Origin: Bacteroidales bacterium
GTDB taxonomy: Bacteria; Bacteroidota; Bacteroidia; Bacteroidales; UBA7332
DNA length: 64,000 bases
NCBI GenBank assembly: GCA_028687995.1
Contig: JAQTZA010000002.1
Coordinates: 62,001-126,000 of the forward strand
Direction: 5' to 3'
Position 1 is the first letter of the stretch; each line of letters starts with the position of its first letter. The notes under the pieces were generated by a model. That model had not been told where the DNA came from and made no database searches. It worked only from the letters and a program-made list of their open reading frames with translations. The translations under genes were made by a program, and so were the position numbers. Shown here one piece after another: positions 1-9,700 of the stretch.

Positions 1-1
1 G

Positions 2-508
2 CGCAGTCTATATCTATTGATGTTACTTCCAATTTGGGCGCTGAGTATTACGTGTAACACGTTGGTTAGTAATCTGATTGGTGCAGGCGGACAGGATAAA
101 GTGATTCCGTTGATTTGGCGGGTGATTCGTTTGGCGATGATTATTGTGTTGCCGTTGGCCATTTTTATCGTGTTCTTCCCAACTTATTTTATTCGGATAT
201 ATACCGACGATATCACGTTGGTCAATGATACTGTTGCGCCATTGTTAGTGCTCACCTCTTCGTTGCTTTTGGCGGCGTTGGGCAGTATGTTTTTCAATGC
301 GATGAGTGGCACGGGAAATACTAAATCGGCGTTGGGTATTGAGCTAATCAGCATCGTACTTTATCTGATCTATATGTGGGTTTTGATCTTTCAATTGCAG
401 GCATCCGTTGCTTGGTGCTGGACTACTGAGCATCTATATTGGACAATTCTATTTATTTTCAGCTTTTGGTATTTGCGAAAAGGTAGCTGGAAAGGGAAAG
501 TGATTTGA
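2..508 (+). CDS. MATE family efflux transporter, C-terminal part (5' end outside window)
   Basis: The frame is open from base 2 to the TGA at 506-508, so only the last ~168 residues are visible. They hold several hydrophobic segments and a loop of the form NLIGAGGQ, resembling the pseudo-repeat junction of MATE (NorM-type) multidrug/Na+ antiporters, which export cations and drugs across the inner membrane. The tail ends in a basic stretch (LRKGSWKGK), usual for a cytoplasmic end. menA starts 40 bases downstream on the same strand with no terminator between, so the two may be co-transcribed. A polysaccharide flippase of the same superfamily is less likely. The substrate cannot be inferred. Confidence 0.75.
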   Translation, partial: RSLYLLMLLPIWALSITCNTLVSNLIGAGGQDKVIPLIWRVIRLAMIIVLPLAIFIVFFPTYFIRIYTDDITLVNDTVAPLLVLTSSLLLAALGSMFFNAMSGTGNTKSALGIELISIVLYLIYMWVLIFQLQASVAWCWTTEHLYWTILFIFSFWYLRKGSWKGKVI

Positions 509-548
509 ATTCGGTTTATATTACATTTTAACACCATATATCTCGATT

Positions 549-1427
549 ATGAAAAACAAGTGGATTCATGCGGCACGTCCGAAAACATTGACGGCCGCTT
601 CTATGCCAGTACTTACGGCGACAGCCTTGGCGTGGTTCGATGGCACTTTTAAGCCGATAGCAGCGTTGAGCTGCATCGCTTTCGCACTGTTGGCTCAGAT
701 TGCCGCCAATTTTGCCAATGATTATTTCGACTTCAAAGGAGGAATTGATACCGACGAACGACTCGGTCCTGCGCGTGCGGTCGCTTCGGGTTGGATCACC
801 CCGAAAGCCATGTTGCGTGCTACGTTTCTGATGTTAGTGTTGGCTTGCTTGTGTGGCTTGGCGCTGATTTTGTATGGCGGATGGACCATGATTTGGGTAG
901 GTTTGGCGTGCATCGTTTTTGCAGTGCTTTACAGTACCGGACCTTATCCACTCTCTCGTTATGGGATGGGCGACATTTTTGTTCTGGTATTTTTTGGCTT
1001 TGTGCCGGTGCTGTTTACCTATTATGTGCAGATAAATTCGTTTCCAATATCTGCTTGGTTGTTGGGAGGCATGATGGGATTACTCTCCATCAATATTCTT
1101 ATTACCAATAACTATAGAGATATCGAGACCGATCGAAAAACTAATAAATATACCTCGATTGTTTTGTTGGGAAAGGGTTTTGGGAAATGGCTTTACTTCT
1201 CCACCGGAGTGGCGGCTTCGACTCTTTTCTGTCTCTTTTTCTGGTTGCAAAATGCGCCGTTTGTGGGGAGTTTATCGGTATTGTTTCTCGTGCTGCATAT
1301 CACGACTTGGCGCGAAATGATACGCATCGATCGCGGTCGCGAATTGAATAAGATATTGGGACTCACCTCGCGTAATTTATTGGTTTTTGCTATTTTATAT
1401 GTTTTTGGTATGTGGTTGGTGAAATAA
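549..1427 (+). CDS. menA: 1,4-dihydroxy-2-naphthoate polyprenyltransferase (MenA)
   Basis: An integral membrane UbiA-superfamily prenyltransferase of 292 residues, the usual length. It attaches the polyprenyl tail to 1,4-dihydroxy-2-naphthoate, the membrane step of menaquinone synthesis. The first Asp-rich motif is NDYFDFKGGIDTD (about residues 57-69), followed by GPARAVASG; the second is NNYRDIETDRKTNK (about 183-196). These bind the Mg-diphosphate of the prenyl donor. About eight hydrophobic helices surround them. The N-terminus (KNKWIHAARPKTL) is typical of MenA rather than UbiA. A terminator hairpin follows at 1451. No other men gene is in the window. Confidence 0.93.
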   Translation: MKNKWIHAARPKTLTAASMPVLTATALAWFDGTFKPIAALSCIAFALLAQIAANFANDYFDFKGGIDTDERLGPARAVASGWITPKAMLRATFLMLVLACLCGLALILYGGWTMIWVGLACIVFAVLYSTGPYPLSRYGMGDIFVLVFFGFVPVLFTYYVQINSFPISAWLLGGMMGLLSINILITNNYRDIETDRKTNKYTSIVLLGKGFGKWLYFSTGVAASTLFCLFFWLQNAPFVGSLSVLFLVLHITTWREMIRIDRGRELNKILGLTSRNLLVFAILYVFGMWLVK

Positions 1428-1450
1428 TTTCACAAATTGATGATTACAGA

Positions 1451-1480
1451 AAGGGAAGTGTAATCTTCCCTTTTTTATTT
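1451..1480 (+). terminator. Rho-independent terminator after menA
   Basis: Stem AAGGGAAG (1451-1458) pairs with CTTCCCTT (1465-1472) around loop tgtaat, followed by a T-rich tract. It starts 24 bases after the menA stop. Confidence 0.85.
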
Positions 1481-1512
1481 CTCCGAAATAGGCTCTGTGT
1501 TGCTTTTATTTA

Positions 1513-1520
1513 TATATTTG
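1513..1520 (+). promoter_or_regulatory. Bacteroidetes -7 box upstream of the T9SS cargo gene
   Basis: TATATTTG fits the TAnnTTTG consensus, but no good -33 TTTG lies at the right distance. Transcription would begin near 1527, which rules out the in-frame ATG at 1497 and supports a start at 1551 or 1569. Confidence 0.5.
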
Positions 1521-1568
1521 TGGGAATGTAACGAAAGTTTTGTTTTAACCATGAAATATACCTCGACC

Positions 1569-2999
1569 ATGAAAAAGTTATTGCTAGTAGTGTCTTTCCT
1601 CCTGACAGTCGTTAGTGCTGTGTTTTCACATGATTATCAAACAGTTCGATCAAATCGGACGTGTATGTATCAACTTGAGGGTTCGTTCGCCGGATTGAAG
1701 ATGGATTCTGTGAAATTAGTAGGTGAGGACTCTATTTTTTATCCCAAAAAAATGCTCATTTATAGAGGATATGATTGCTTGAAAGGAGATGGATCGTTTC
1801 TAGGAAAACAAGTGATAGTGAAATCGAATGGTACTAATTGTTTTTTGAATTCTGATAATGACACACTGGCTATCAAGACAAATGCACTACTAGGCGAAAG
1901 TTGGGAAGTATATCGGAAAGGGCTGACACTCATAACGGCGGAAATAAAAGCTATTCAAAAAGAAACCTTTCTTGGACTGTCCGATTCAGTGAAAACAATC
2001 ACTTTCCATGTATTTGATGCGTCGATGAAGCCTATTGCCAATCCATTGGAAGGCAAGCAAATTAAAATCAGCAAACAGTATGGAATCATTCAGGCATTGG
2101 ATTTTTATGATGTGCCGTTAACCCAATTTTTTGTAGGTGAAGTTGTTTCGTTGCTAGGAATGACTTACCCTAAAGTGGGAGTGCAAAACTTATTGTGGAA
2201 AGAAATTTGGGATATTCACCCAGGAGATGAATTAAATATTTTGACTGCGGATCACTCAGAATATCCAGGTATTCCTAAATCTTATTTTTACAGAAAAGAG
2301 ATAAAAAAATATCTCAACAGAGTGGATCGAAATGACTCCATCATCTTCACCATCGACTATTTGCGAAGTGATTCTAGTTTGAATAATCAAGTTCTTAGTT
2401 ATAACGTGAGACCACGAGATACAATCACAGAAATTATTCCACCGAATCCTTTTTTTGATAAATTGCCACAAGAGCTGTTTTCAGAGAGCGAAAATTCTGT
2501 TGCATTTAATCGTATGGACGAAGCAAATATTAAAACTTTCCATTACATGGATTTTTATTTATCTCAATCATGCTATACGATGCCGATATCAGATGGATGT
2601 TTTCCAGAATATACCTATTACAAACAAAGAGGAGGCTCTTATTATGGTTGTGGTGATATTTTTAGTGGTGGTGGAACTAGGCTTGCCTATTCCAAAATTG
2701 GAGGTGTCGAGTCTGGTACTAAACTCGTCATCACTGGTATAGTGACTCCCTCGTCAGAGAGTGCATTCAAGGTATATTTGGGAGTCAACCAAAAGCAATT
2801 GATGGTGAATGCTGTTTCTGAAAGCCTACCATGTCAGGTAGATCTGATGAATGTAAGTGGAGTGATTGTGATGAATGCAACATTAACTAACGAGACGAAT
2901 ACCTTGTCGTTGAAACATCTTGCTGCCGGAGTCTATATTTATCGGATGAAGGGCGAGAACAGTCAGCAAGTTTCTGGCAAGATCGTCTTGAAAAGATAA
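1569..2999 (+). CDS. Secreted protein of unknown function with T9SS type A sorting domain
   Basis: I place the start at 1569 because the protein then opens with a classical signal peptide (MKKLLLVVSFLLTVVSAVFS, cleavage about residue 20); longer in-frame starts at 1497 and 1551 exist. About 476 residues. The body is beta-rich and I do not recognise its fold; mid-protein there are several Cys and a Gly/Tyr-rich patch (around GGSYYGCGDIFSGGG). The last ~80 residues resemble the type A Por-secretion C-terminal domain: a strand with VDLMNVSGVIVMN, then LAAGVYIYRM and a terminal KIVLKR. Such domains direct cargo through the T9SS outer-membrane translocon to the surface or medium. Single gene between terminators. 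Confidence 0.72.
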   Translation: MKKLLLVVSFLLTVVSAVFSHDYQTVRSNRTCMYQLEGSFAGLKMDSVKLVGEDSIFYPKKMLIYRGYDCLKGDGSFLGKQVIVKSNGTNCFLNSDNDTLAIKTNALLGESWEVYRKGLTLITAEIKAIQKETFLGLSDSVKTITFHVFDASMKPIANPLEGKQIKISKQYGIIQALDFYDVPLTQFFVGEVVSLLGMTYPKVGVQNLLWKEIWDIHPGDELNILTADHSEYPGIPKSYFYRKEIKKYLNRVDRNDSIIFTIDYLRSDSSLNNQVLSYNVRPRDTITEIIPPNPFFDKLPQELFSESENSVAFNRMDEANIKTFHYMDFYLSQSCYTMPISDGCFPEYTYYKQRGGSYYGCGDIFSGGGTRLAYSKIGGVESGTKLVITGIVTPSSESAFKVYLGVNQKQLMVNAVSESLPCQVDLMNVSGVIVMNATLTNETNTLSLKHLAAGVYIYRMKGENSQQVSGKIVLKR

Positions 3000-3170
3000 A
3001 AAAATATACAATATTTGTGGTCGTGGGCTTGCTCCATTCGTCTAAAGAAAATCAATATGACTAACTGAGAATTTTTCCCTTCTTATCGCAAGTTGCACTT
3101 CGTTAAACATGTGCTAAGGATAAATAGATAAACGTTGGCCGACGGCGTTTCTATTTTATTTCATACCAAC

Positions 3171-3203
3171 AAAAAGAGATGCAATGCTTTGCGTCTCTTT
3201 TTC
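3171..3203 (+). terminator. Terminator downstream of the T9SS cargo gene
   Basis: AAAAAGAGA-T-GCAA (3171-3184) pairs with TTGC-G-TCTCTTTTT (3189-3202) around the tetraloop TGCT, with one T-G wobble. It lies 170 bases beyond the preceding stop codon, so that transcript would have a long 3' UTR. Confidence 0.75.
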
Positions 3204-3216
3204 ATCACAAAACGAT

Positions 3217-3247
3217 TTTGTGGTGCAGAGTAAAAGGTGTACCTTTG
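3217..3247 (+). promoter_or_regulatory. Promoter of uvrA (TTTG-N19-TACCTTTG)
   Basis: -33 element TTTG at 3217-3220, 19-base spacer, -7 element TACCTTTG at 3240-3247. This is a perfect match to the Bacteroidetes housekeeping promoter and implies a 5' UTR of about 140 bases. Confidence 0.8.
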
Positions 3248-3396
3248 CGAATTATTTACGAGACTTCTAAAGATTGCTTTTTCTTCGTTACACTCAATCG
3301 ATAAAATGCTCATTTACGAAAGTAAATTCCGCTTTTATATCAATCGTAAGCCTTGAAAAATCTAATATTTAGAGCCCCTTTTTATCCGACTCCTCA

Positions 3397-6219
3397 ATGA
3401 ACGAACAAGAAGAGATTGAAGTGCTTGGCGCACGGGTACACAATCTGAAAAATATAGACGTAACGATTCCTCACAACAGCTTCACCATCATCACAGGATT
3501 GAGTGGTAGTGGGAAGTCGTCGCTTGCTTTCGATACTATTTTTGCGGAAGGACAACGCCGCTACATCGAAACGTTGTCGTCTTATGCGCGCAATTTTCTT
3601 GGTAATCTCGAACGCCCCGATGTGGACAAGATTTCAGGGCTTTGCCCCGTGATTTCCATCGAGCAAAAGACAACCAACAATTCACCTCGTTCTACCGTCG
3701 GTACCACCACCGAGATTTACGACTTTCTGCGATTGCTTTACGCGCGGGCAGGGGAGGCGTACTCCTACAATACGGGCGAAAAAATGGTAAAATATACCGA
3801 GGAGCAGATTTTGGCGTTGATTCTGGAGCGTTACATCGGTCGGCGAATCTATATTCTTTCGCCATTGGTGCGCAATCGCAAAGGCCACTACAAAGAGCTG
3901 TTTGAAAACATGCGCAAAAAGGGTTTTCAAAATGTGCGTATCAATGGAGATTTGCGCGAGATTATACCTGGACTGAAACTCGACCGCTACAAAAACCACA
4001 GCATAGAACTTGTGGTGGACAAGATGCAAGTCTCCAACAAAGACGAGCAACGCCTCCGAACCAGTGTTCGCCTTGCAATGAAGCAAGGAGAGGGTTTATT
4101 GATGATTCTCAATGAAAATGAGGATGTGCGCCACTTTAGCCGTCAATTGATGTGCCCATCTACTGGGCTTTCGTATAGCGAACCGGCTCCTCATAATTTT
4201 TCGTTCAACTCACCTCAAGGAGCGTGTCACCGATGCAAAGGATTGGGCATTATCAATCAGATTGACCACGAAAAGATTATGCCCGATACCAACAAAAGTA
4301 TCTACAACGGTGGAATTGTACCACTCGGCAGTCATCGTCAGACAACTCTGTTTTGGCAAATAGAGGCCATTTCCGAGAAATACGGTTTTACACTCAAAAC
4401 CCCAATAAAAGATGTTCCCGAAGAGGCGATGGAAGAGATTCTATACGGTTCACAGGAACGACTCAACGTGAAAAATAGTGCGCTGGGTGTCAATTCAAAC
4501 CTTTTTCTGAGCTACGATGGTGTGATTCGTTACATCGAAATGCAGCAAGAAGCCAGTGCCACAGCTACGGGTCAGAAGTGGGCAAATCAGTTTGTGAAAG
4601 TCTCCGTTTGTCCAGAATGTGAGGGTAAGCGTCTCAACAAAGAGTCGCTGCACTACCGATTAGCAGACAAAAATATAGCGCAATTAGCAGAAATGGATAT
4701 CTCTGACCTTTACATTTGGTTGGAGACGGTGGAGGCACAACTCAACGATAAACAACGGCAGATTGCTGTTGAAATATTGAAAGAGATTCGCAGTCGTTTG
4801 CGCTTTTTACTTGATGTCGGGTTGAATTATTTGGCTTTGAATCGCTCTTCGCAGTCGCTTTCTGGTGGCGAAAGTCAGCGCATCCGTTTGGCTACTCAGA
4901 TTGGCTCACAGTTAGTGAATGTGCTCTACATTCTCGATGAACCGAGCATTGGTCTTCACCAACGCGATAACGACCGATTGATAAAATCGCTCAAACAATT
5001 ACGCGATACAGGAAATACGGTAGTGGTGGTGGAGCACGATAAAGATATGATGCTCAGCGCCGATCGAGTGATCGATATGGGACCTCGTGCTGGGAGATTT
5101 GGTGGCGAAATTGTATTTGCCGGAACACCCGAAGAGATGCTCAAAACCAATACGCTCACATCGGCTTATCTCAATGGAACGGAAAAGATTGAAGTCCCCA
5201 AAAAACGCCGAAAAGGAAATGGAAAGTCGATTTCGCTCTACAATGCAACGGGTCACAATTTGAAAAACGTGAATGTGAAATTCCCATTAGGAACACTGAT
5301 TTGCGTCACTGGAGTTTCGGGCAGTGGCAAATCGAGTCTGATAAATGGTACATTGCAACCGATAATAAGTCAGAAATTTTATCGCTCGTTGCAAGATCCA
5401 TTGCCTTACGAAAGCGTATTGGGAGTTGATAATATTGACAAAATTGTAACTGTAGATCAGAGTCCGCTGGGACGTACTCCCCGCTCCAATCCTGCGACTT
5501 ACACAGGTGTTTTCTCCGATATTCGAAACTTGTTTGTTGGACTACCCGAAGCGAAAATTAGAGGATATAAACCAGGTCGCTTCTCGTTTAATGTAGCGGC
5601 TGGTCGTTGCGAAACGTGTAGCGGAAATGGATATAAGACCATCGAAATGAATTTTCTTCCAGATGTGTTCGTTCCCTGCGAAGATTGCCACGGTAAACGC
5701 TACAATCGCGAAACACTCGAAGTGCGATTCAAAGGAAAATCGATTGCTGATGTGCTTGATATGACCATTGCTCAAGCGGTGGAATTCTTTGAAAATATTC
5801 CGATTATTCTCCAAAAAATAAAGGTGTTGGAAGATGTGGGTTTGGGTTACATCAAACTCGGGCAACCATCCACCACGCTCTCTGGCGGAGAAAGCCAGCG
5901 GGTGAAGCTCGCCACCGAGCTTGCCAAGCGCGATACCGGTCAAACACTTTATATTCTCGACGAACCCACCACCGGTCTGCACTTCGAAGACATCAATGTG
6001 TTGATGGGTGTGATCAATCGCCTCGTGGATAAAGGCAACACGATGATTGTGATTGAACACAACATGGATGTGATTAAATGTGCTGATTATATTATTGATA
6101 TGGGACCCGAAGGGGGAAGCGGTGGCGGAAAACTTCTCTGTAGCGGCACTCCTGAAGAGATTTGCAAGAAATACGATACTTTTACAACTAAGTATTTGAA
6201 GAAGGAGTTAGGAGAATAG
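3397..6219 (+). CDS. uvrA: Excinuclease ABC subunit A (UvrA)
   Basis: DNA-damage recognition ATPase of nucleotide excision repair; 940 residues, the normal length. Two ABC-type ATPase halves are visible: Walker A GLSGSGKSS (34-42) and GVSGSGKSS (about 639-647), each followed by a signature LSGGESQR and a Walker B (LYILDEP). The C-terminal zinc module is intact (CETCSGNG ... CEDCHGK). The first module is odd: where family members usually have C-x2-C, this protein has C253-P-S-T256, so one zinc-ligand Cys appears replaced by Thr, while the second pair (CHRC) is kept. No uvrB or uvrC is nearby. A hairpin overlaps the stop codon. Confidence 0.97.
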   Translation: MNEQEEIEVLGARVHNLKNIDVTIPHNSFTIITGLSGSGKSSLAFDTIFAEGQRRYIETLSSYARNFLGNLERPDVDKISGLCPVISIEQKTTNNSPRSTVGTTTEIYDFLRLLYARAGEAYSYNTGEKMVKYTEEQILALILERYIGRRIYILSPLVRNRKGHYKELFENMRKKGFQNVRINGDLREIIPGLKLDRYKNHSIELVVDKMQVSNKDEQRLRTSVRLAMKQGEGLLMILNENEDVRHFSRQLMCPSTGLSYSEPAPHNFSFNSPQGACHRCKGLGIINQIDHEKIMPDTNKSIYNGGIVPLGSHRQTTLFWQIEAISEKYGFTLKTPIKDVPEEAMEEILYGSQERLNVKNSALGVNSNLFLSYDGVIRYIEMQQEASATATGQKWANQFVKVSVCPECEGKRLNKESLHYRLADKNIAQLAEMDISDLYIWLETVEAQLNDKQRQIAVEILKEIRSRLRFLLDVGLNYLALNRSSQSLSGGESQRIRLATQIGSQLVNVLYILDEPSIGLHQRDNDRLIKSLKQLRDTGNTVVVVEHDKDMMLSADRVIDMGPRAGRFGGEIVFAGTPEEMLKTNTLTSAYLNGTEKIEVPKKRRKGNGKSISLYNATGHNLKNVNVKFPLGTLICVTGVSGSGKSSLINGTLQPIISQKFYRSLQDPLPYESVLGVDNIDKIVTVDQSPLGRTPRSNPATYTGVFSDIRNLFVGLPEAKIRGYKPGRFSFNVAAGRCETCSGNGYKTIEMNFLPDVFVPCEDCHGKRYNRETLEVRFKGKSIADVLDMTIAQAVEFFENIPIILQKIKVLEDVGLGYIKLGQPSTTLSGGESQRVKLATELAKRDTGQTLYILDEPTTGLHFEDINVLMGVINRLVDKGNTMIVIEHNMDVIKCADYIIDMGPEGGSGGGKLLCSGTPEEICKKYDTFTTKYLKKELGE

Positions 6220-6243
6220 AAAAATCTTGTGTTTTCTATTCTC
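6212..6243 (+). terminator. Hairpin overlapping the uvrA stop codon
   Basis: GAGAATAGAAAA (6212-6223) pairs perfectly with TTTTCTATTCTC (6232-6243). The TAG stop of uvrA lies inside the 5' arm. No long T-run follows, so termination may be partial. Confidence 0.5.
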
Positions 6244-6394
6244 TTAGAGCTCTAGTTGCTAGAAAAATAAATTCATGTAAAATTTCAATTTGTCATATAT
6301 TACCTCTTTTTTATAATAGACTTCTTCGTCGAAATTTCAATTCCCTTTCATTCTTCAAAAGCCAATAAAATATTCACTTTCTTTTGATTTTATT

Positions 6395-6425
6395 TTTGCT
6401 TGGTAACTGAAATGTATTATTTTTG
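6395..6425 (+). promoter_or_regulatory. Promoter of the first TonB-dependent receptor
   Basis: -33 TTTG at 6395-6398, 19-base spacer, -7 TATTTTTG at 6418-6425. Consensus Bacteroidetes promoter about 75 bases before the ATG at 6502. Confidence 0.78.
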
Positions 6426-6501
6426 TTACCAAACATTAATTTTGAGTGAGTAATTTTGTGTGTTTTTAATTTTAGTATTAACAAAAAAACATTAAGGTTT
6501 T

Positions 6502-9500
6502 ATGAAATCAATTAAGTTATTATCAATTGCTTTCTTGTCGTTTTTTGCTGTTGCTTTGTATGCACAAGTAACAACTTCAGGGATTAGCGGGAAGGTCACT
6601 TCGGGTAATGAATCTGTCATCGGTGCAACCGTTGTAGCTATTCACACACCATCAGGTTCGATGTATGGTGCAGTAACTAACGACAAAGGTCGTTATTCTA
6701 TTCAAGGTATGCGGGTAGGAGGCCCATACAAAATTACGGTTTCATACATTGGCTATACACCAATTGAATACACTAATATTCAACTATCGTTGGGTGATGA
6801 TGCAAACATCAATGCAAATTTGAAAGAATCAACCAAAGATTTGAAAGAGGTAGTTGTAACTGCGAGTAAAGGTGTGAAAAGTGCTGCAGGAGGCGCTGCT
6901 AGTAACTTTAATCAAAGGCAAATTGTGGATGCACCAACCATCGACCGTAATATTTATGATGTAGCAAAATTATCACCACTAGTTTCTACATCAAAAATTG
7001 GTGGACTTTCTATTGCTGGATCTAACAATCGCTACAATTCATTCCAAATTGATGGAATGGTAAGTAATGATGTATTTGGATTGGCTGGTTCAGGTACAAA
7101 TGGTGGACAGACGAGTTCAAATCCTATTTCTTTAGATGCTATCCAAGAAATTCAAGTAATTGTGTCTCCTTTTGATGTTCGTCAGAGTGGTTTTACTGGA
7201 GGTGGTATCAATGCAATCACAAAATCGGGTACAAACAATTTCAAAGGATCGGCTTATGCTTACTATACTAACCAAGATATGTATGGTACTTGGAGTATGA
7301 TTAAAGATACGATATCAAAAGTAGGACAACAATCGACGAAAATTACGGGCTTCACATTAGGTGGTCCAATCATTAAGGATAAACTTTTCTTTTTTGCCAA
7401 TGCCGAATATAAATATGATACTTACCCATCCGATTATTATCCAGGATATGTAAATAAATACGTTTCTGCTGCTGAGGCACAAGCTATTGTTGACAAATAC
7501 AATCAGGTTACGGGATTCAAGGATGCATTTTCGAAACGCGATATTAATACAAAAGGATTATCATTGTTGGGTCGCATAGATTGGAACATCAACCAAAATA
7601 ACAAATTCTCGTTGAGATACCAATTGAATGATTCGTACAAAGATATCTATGGTAGTAATGCTACTACTTACTATTTTGGAAATAGTTCTTATCGGATCAG
7701 CGACAAAACAAATTCTTTTGTAGCTGAATTAAATTCACACATTACTAATTCATTGTACAACGAAGCTCGTGCTGGTGCTACATTTGTACGTGACAATCGT
7801 GATGTACCATACCAAGGACCTAGTTTGACTATCAAGAATCTGGGAGGAACGTACGATGTAGCAAACAACTCATGGAGTAAAGGTACAACAACTGGATACA
7901 TAGGTACTGAGTATTCTTCTGGTGCAAATACATTGAATCAGGATATTTATACTTTGGAGGACAACCTATCTTGGTACAAAGGCAATCATACCTTTACATT
8001 TGGCACTCACAACGAAATTTATAATATGTATAATCTTTTTATACAAGCGAGCAATGGAGCTTATTATTACAATTCATTGAATGAATTTTTGGCGGATAAA
8101 GCGTATCAATTTGCATATAACTACTCTGATTATAACTTAACAGGCAGTTATCAGTGGGCAGCTACAGTAAAAGCAGCGCAATTCGGTGTGTATGCTCAAG
8201 ACAAATGGAATGTGAACAACAATCTAAATTTGACTTATGGCATACGTTTTGACATTCCTACATTCCTAAATTCTCCGAGTGTAAATGAAGAATTCAATAA
8301 AAGTATCTATTCTACAGCTAATGGTGTAAAAGTGGGTGACGTACCTTCGACGAAAGTGATGGTTTCTCCTCGTTTAGGTTTTCGTTGGTACACTGATGAT
8401 AGCCACAAAACATTGTTGCGTGGAGGTACAGGACTATTCACTGGCCGTGTTCCTTTTGTTTGGTTGTCTAATAACTGGAGTAATACAGGTATAGAAATGA
8501 AAGGCACAACCATTTCTAGTAATGTTCCATCATTTGTTACTTACGGAAAAGACCCTGTAGCAGCAATGAATTCTGCATCAGGTTCTGCATCGAAACCAAC
8601 CATCAATACTGTTTCTAAAGATTTCAAATATCCACAGGTTTTCCGTTCAAATCTTGCATTGGAGCAGGTTTTGCCTTACGATGTGAAGTTGACTGTTGAG
8701 GGGCTCTATTCTAAAACGTTGAACAATGTTTGGTTCGAAAATCTAGCATTAACAGATAATGGGAAGAAGGTATATGCTGTAAGTGCTGATGATGCGAATT
8801 CCGCAGCTCCTTATTTTTCTAGAAATACTGGAAGTTATTATGCTATTGTGAATATGAAAAATACCAACAAAGGATATACTTATTCATTAAGCAGTAAGTT
8901 GGAAAAGAGTTTCAATTTTGGACTTGATTTTATGGCAAGTTATACCTTTGGGCATGCTTATTCAATCAACGATGGTACAAGTTCTGTTGCGTATTCTAAC
9001 TGGAAATACAATTATGCTGTAAATCCAAATGATGCAAATGAACTTTCTTATTCGGTGTTTGATGTACCCAATAGAATATTAGCTTCTGCTACTTATACAA
9101 CTCCTAAATATTTGAATGGAAGTCTTGCCACAGTAATTTCACTTATATACAACGGTTCGGATGGAATGCGCTACAATTTAACTATGAATGAGAGCAAAGA
9201 TTTTAATAATGATGGGCAATTTGGTAACTCATTGCTCTATATTCCAAATGCTGATGAATTGGCTAAGATGACTTTTGCCACTGCAGCTGATAGAACTAAA
9301 TTTGGTTCTTGGATTGAAAGCGATTCGTATGCAAAAAATCACCGTGGAGAATATGCACCACGTTATTCTAATAGTGCTCCGTGGGAAAATCATTTCGATC
9401 TTCACTTGGCAGAAGATTTCTTCTATCGTAAAAACAGAAGTGAGAAGATTTCTTTAACTTTTGATATCGTCAATTTCGGTAACCTCATCAACAAGAAATG

Positions 9501-9672
9501 GGGTGCAGTATATGGAAGTGACTACAACATTTCTCCTTTAAAAGTGACAGCACTCACTGCTGATGCAAATGGAAATCAAGTTCCAACATATTCATTTCAG
9601 GCAGATGAAGTGTACAAGAGTGATTTCTTGAGCCGCTGGCATGGTCAGGTTGGTTTAAAGATTACATTCTAA
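6502..9672 (+). CDS. TonB-dependent outer-membrane receptor, Oar-like
   Basis: A 1056-residue outer-membrane protein with signal peptide (residues 1-21, ending LYAQ), a carboxypeptidase-like regulatory beta-sandwich (about 26-112; SGKVTSGNESVIGATV ... YIGYTP), a plug (about 115-250; VVVTASKGV, then YNSFQIDGMVSND and GGGINAITKSGTN) and a long beta-barrel ending in a terminal Phe (GLKITF). The length and the plug wording resemble Oar-type receptors rather than SusC: I see no SusC signature and no SusD partner follows. Such proteins take up substrates with TonB energy or have adhesion/envelope roles; the substrate is unknown. Own promoter and terminator, so a single-gene unit. Codons are AT-rich, as in the next receptor. 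Confidence 0.88.
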   Translation: MKSIKLLSIAFLSFFAVALYAQVTTSGISGKVTSGNESVIGATVVAIHTPSGSMYGAVTNDKGRYSIQGMRVGGPYKITVSYIGYTPIEYTNIQLSLGDDANINANLKESTKDLKEVVVTASKGVKSAAGGAASNFNQRQIVDAPTIDRNIYDVAKLSPLVSTSKIGGLSIAGSNNRYNSFQIDGMVSNDVFGLAGSGTNGGQTSSNPISLDAIQEIQVIVSPFDVRQSGFTGGGINAITKSGTNNFKGSAYAYYTNQDMYGTWSMIKDTISKVGQQSTKITGFTLGGPIIKDKLFFFANAEYKYDTYPSDYYPGYVNKYVSAAEAQAIVDKYNQVTGFKDAFSKRDINTKGLSLLGRIDWNINQNNKFSLRYQLNDSYKDIYGSNATTYYFGNSSYRISDKTNSFVAELNSHITNSLYNEARAGATFVRDNRDVPYQGPSLTIKNLGGTYDVANNSWSKGTTTGYIGTEYSSGANTLNQDIYTLEDNLSWYKGNHTFTFGTHNEIYNMYNLFIQASNGAYYYNSLNEFLADKAYQFAYNYSDYNLTGSYQWAATVKAAQFGVYAQDKWNVNNNLNLTYGIRFDIPTFLNSPSVNEEFNKSIYSTANGVKVGDVPSTKVMVSPRLGFRWYTDDSHKTLLRGGTGLFTGRVPFVWLSNNWSNTGIEMKGTTISSNVPSFVTYGKDPVAAMNSASGSASKPTINTVSKDFKYPQVFRSNLALEQVLPYDVKLTVEGLYSKTLNNVWFENLALTDNGKKVYAVSADDANSAAPYFSRNTGSYYAIVNMKNTNKGYTYSLSSKLEKSFNFGLDFMASYTFGHAYSINDGTSSVAYSNWKYNYAVNPNDANELSYSVFDVPNRILASATYTTPKYLNGSLATVISLIYNGSDGMRYNLTMNESKDFNNDGQFGNSLLYIPNADELAKMTFATAADRTKFGSWIESDSYAKNHRGEYAPRYSNSAPWENHFDLHLAEDFFYRKNRSEKISLTFDIVNFGNLINKKWGAVYGSDYNISPLKVTALTADANGNQVPTYSFQADEVYKSDFLSRWHGQVGLKITF

Positions 9673-9700
9673 GAACCCAATCATTCTATTTATTAGCTTT

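Larger units (their letters stand above)
3000..3396. other. Intergenic region between the T9SS cargo gene and uvrA
   Basis: 397 bases without a convincing gene. It contains a terminator (3171-3203) and a complete promoter (3217-3247), which mark the end of one unit and the start of uvrA. The first ~170 bases show nothing I can interpret. Confidence 0.6.

Noticed and set aside
1497..1568. Longer N-terminus of the T9SS cargo protein
   Set aside because: The ATG at 1497 lies upstream of the promoter box and would bury the signal peptide.
5542..6060. 172-codon open frame antisense to uvrA
   Set aside because: Shadow of a strongly conserved gene; no signal, no promoter, composition driven by the sense codons. 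The same holds for the long antisense frames at 3682-4086, 12859-13317, 32978-33433 and 57849-58229.
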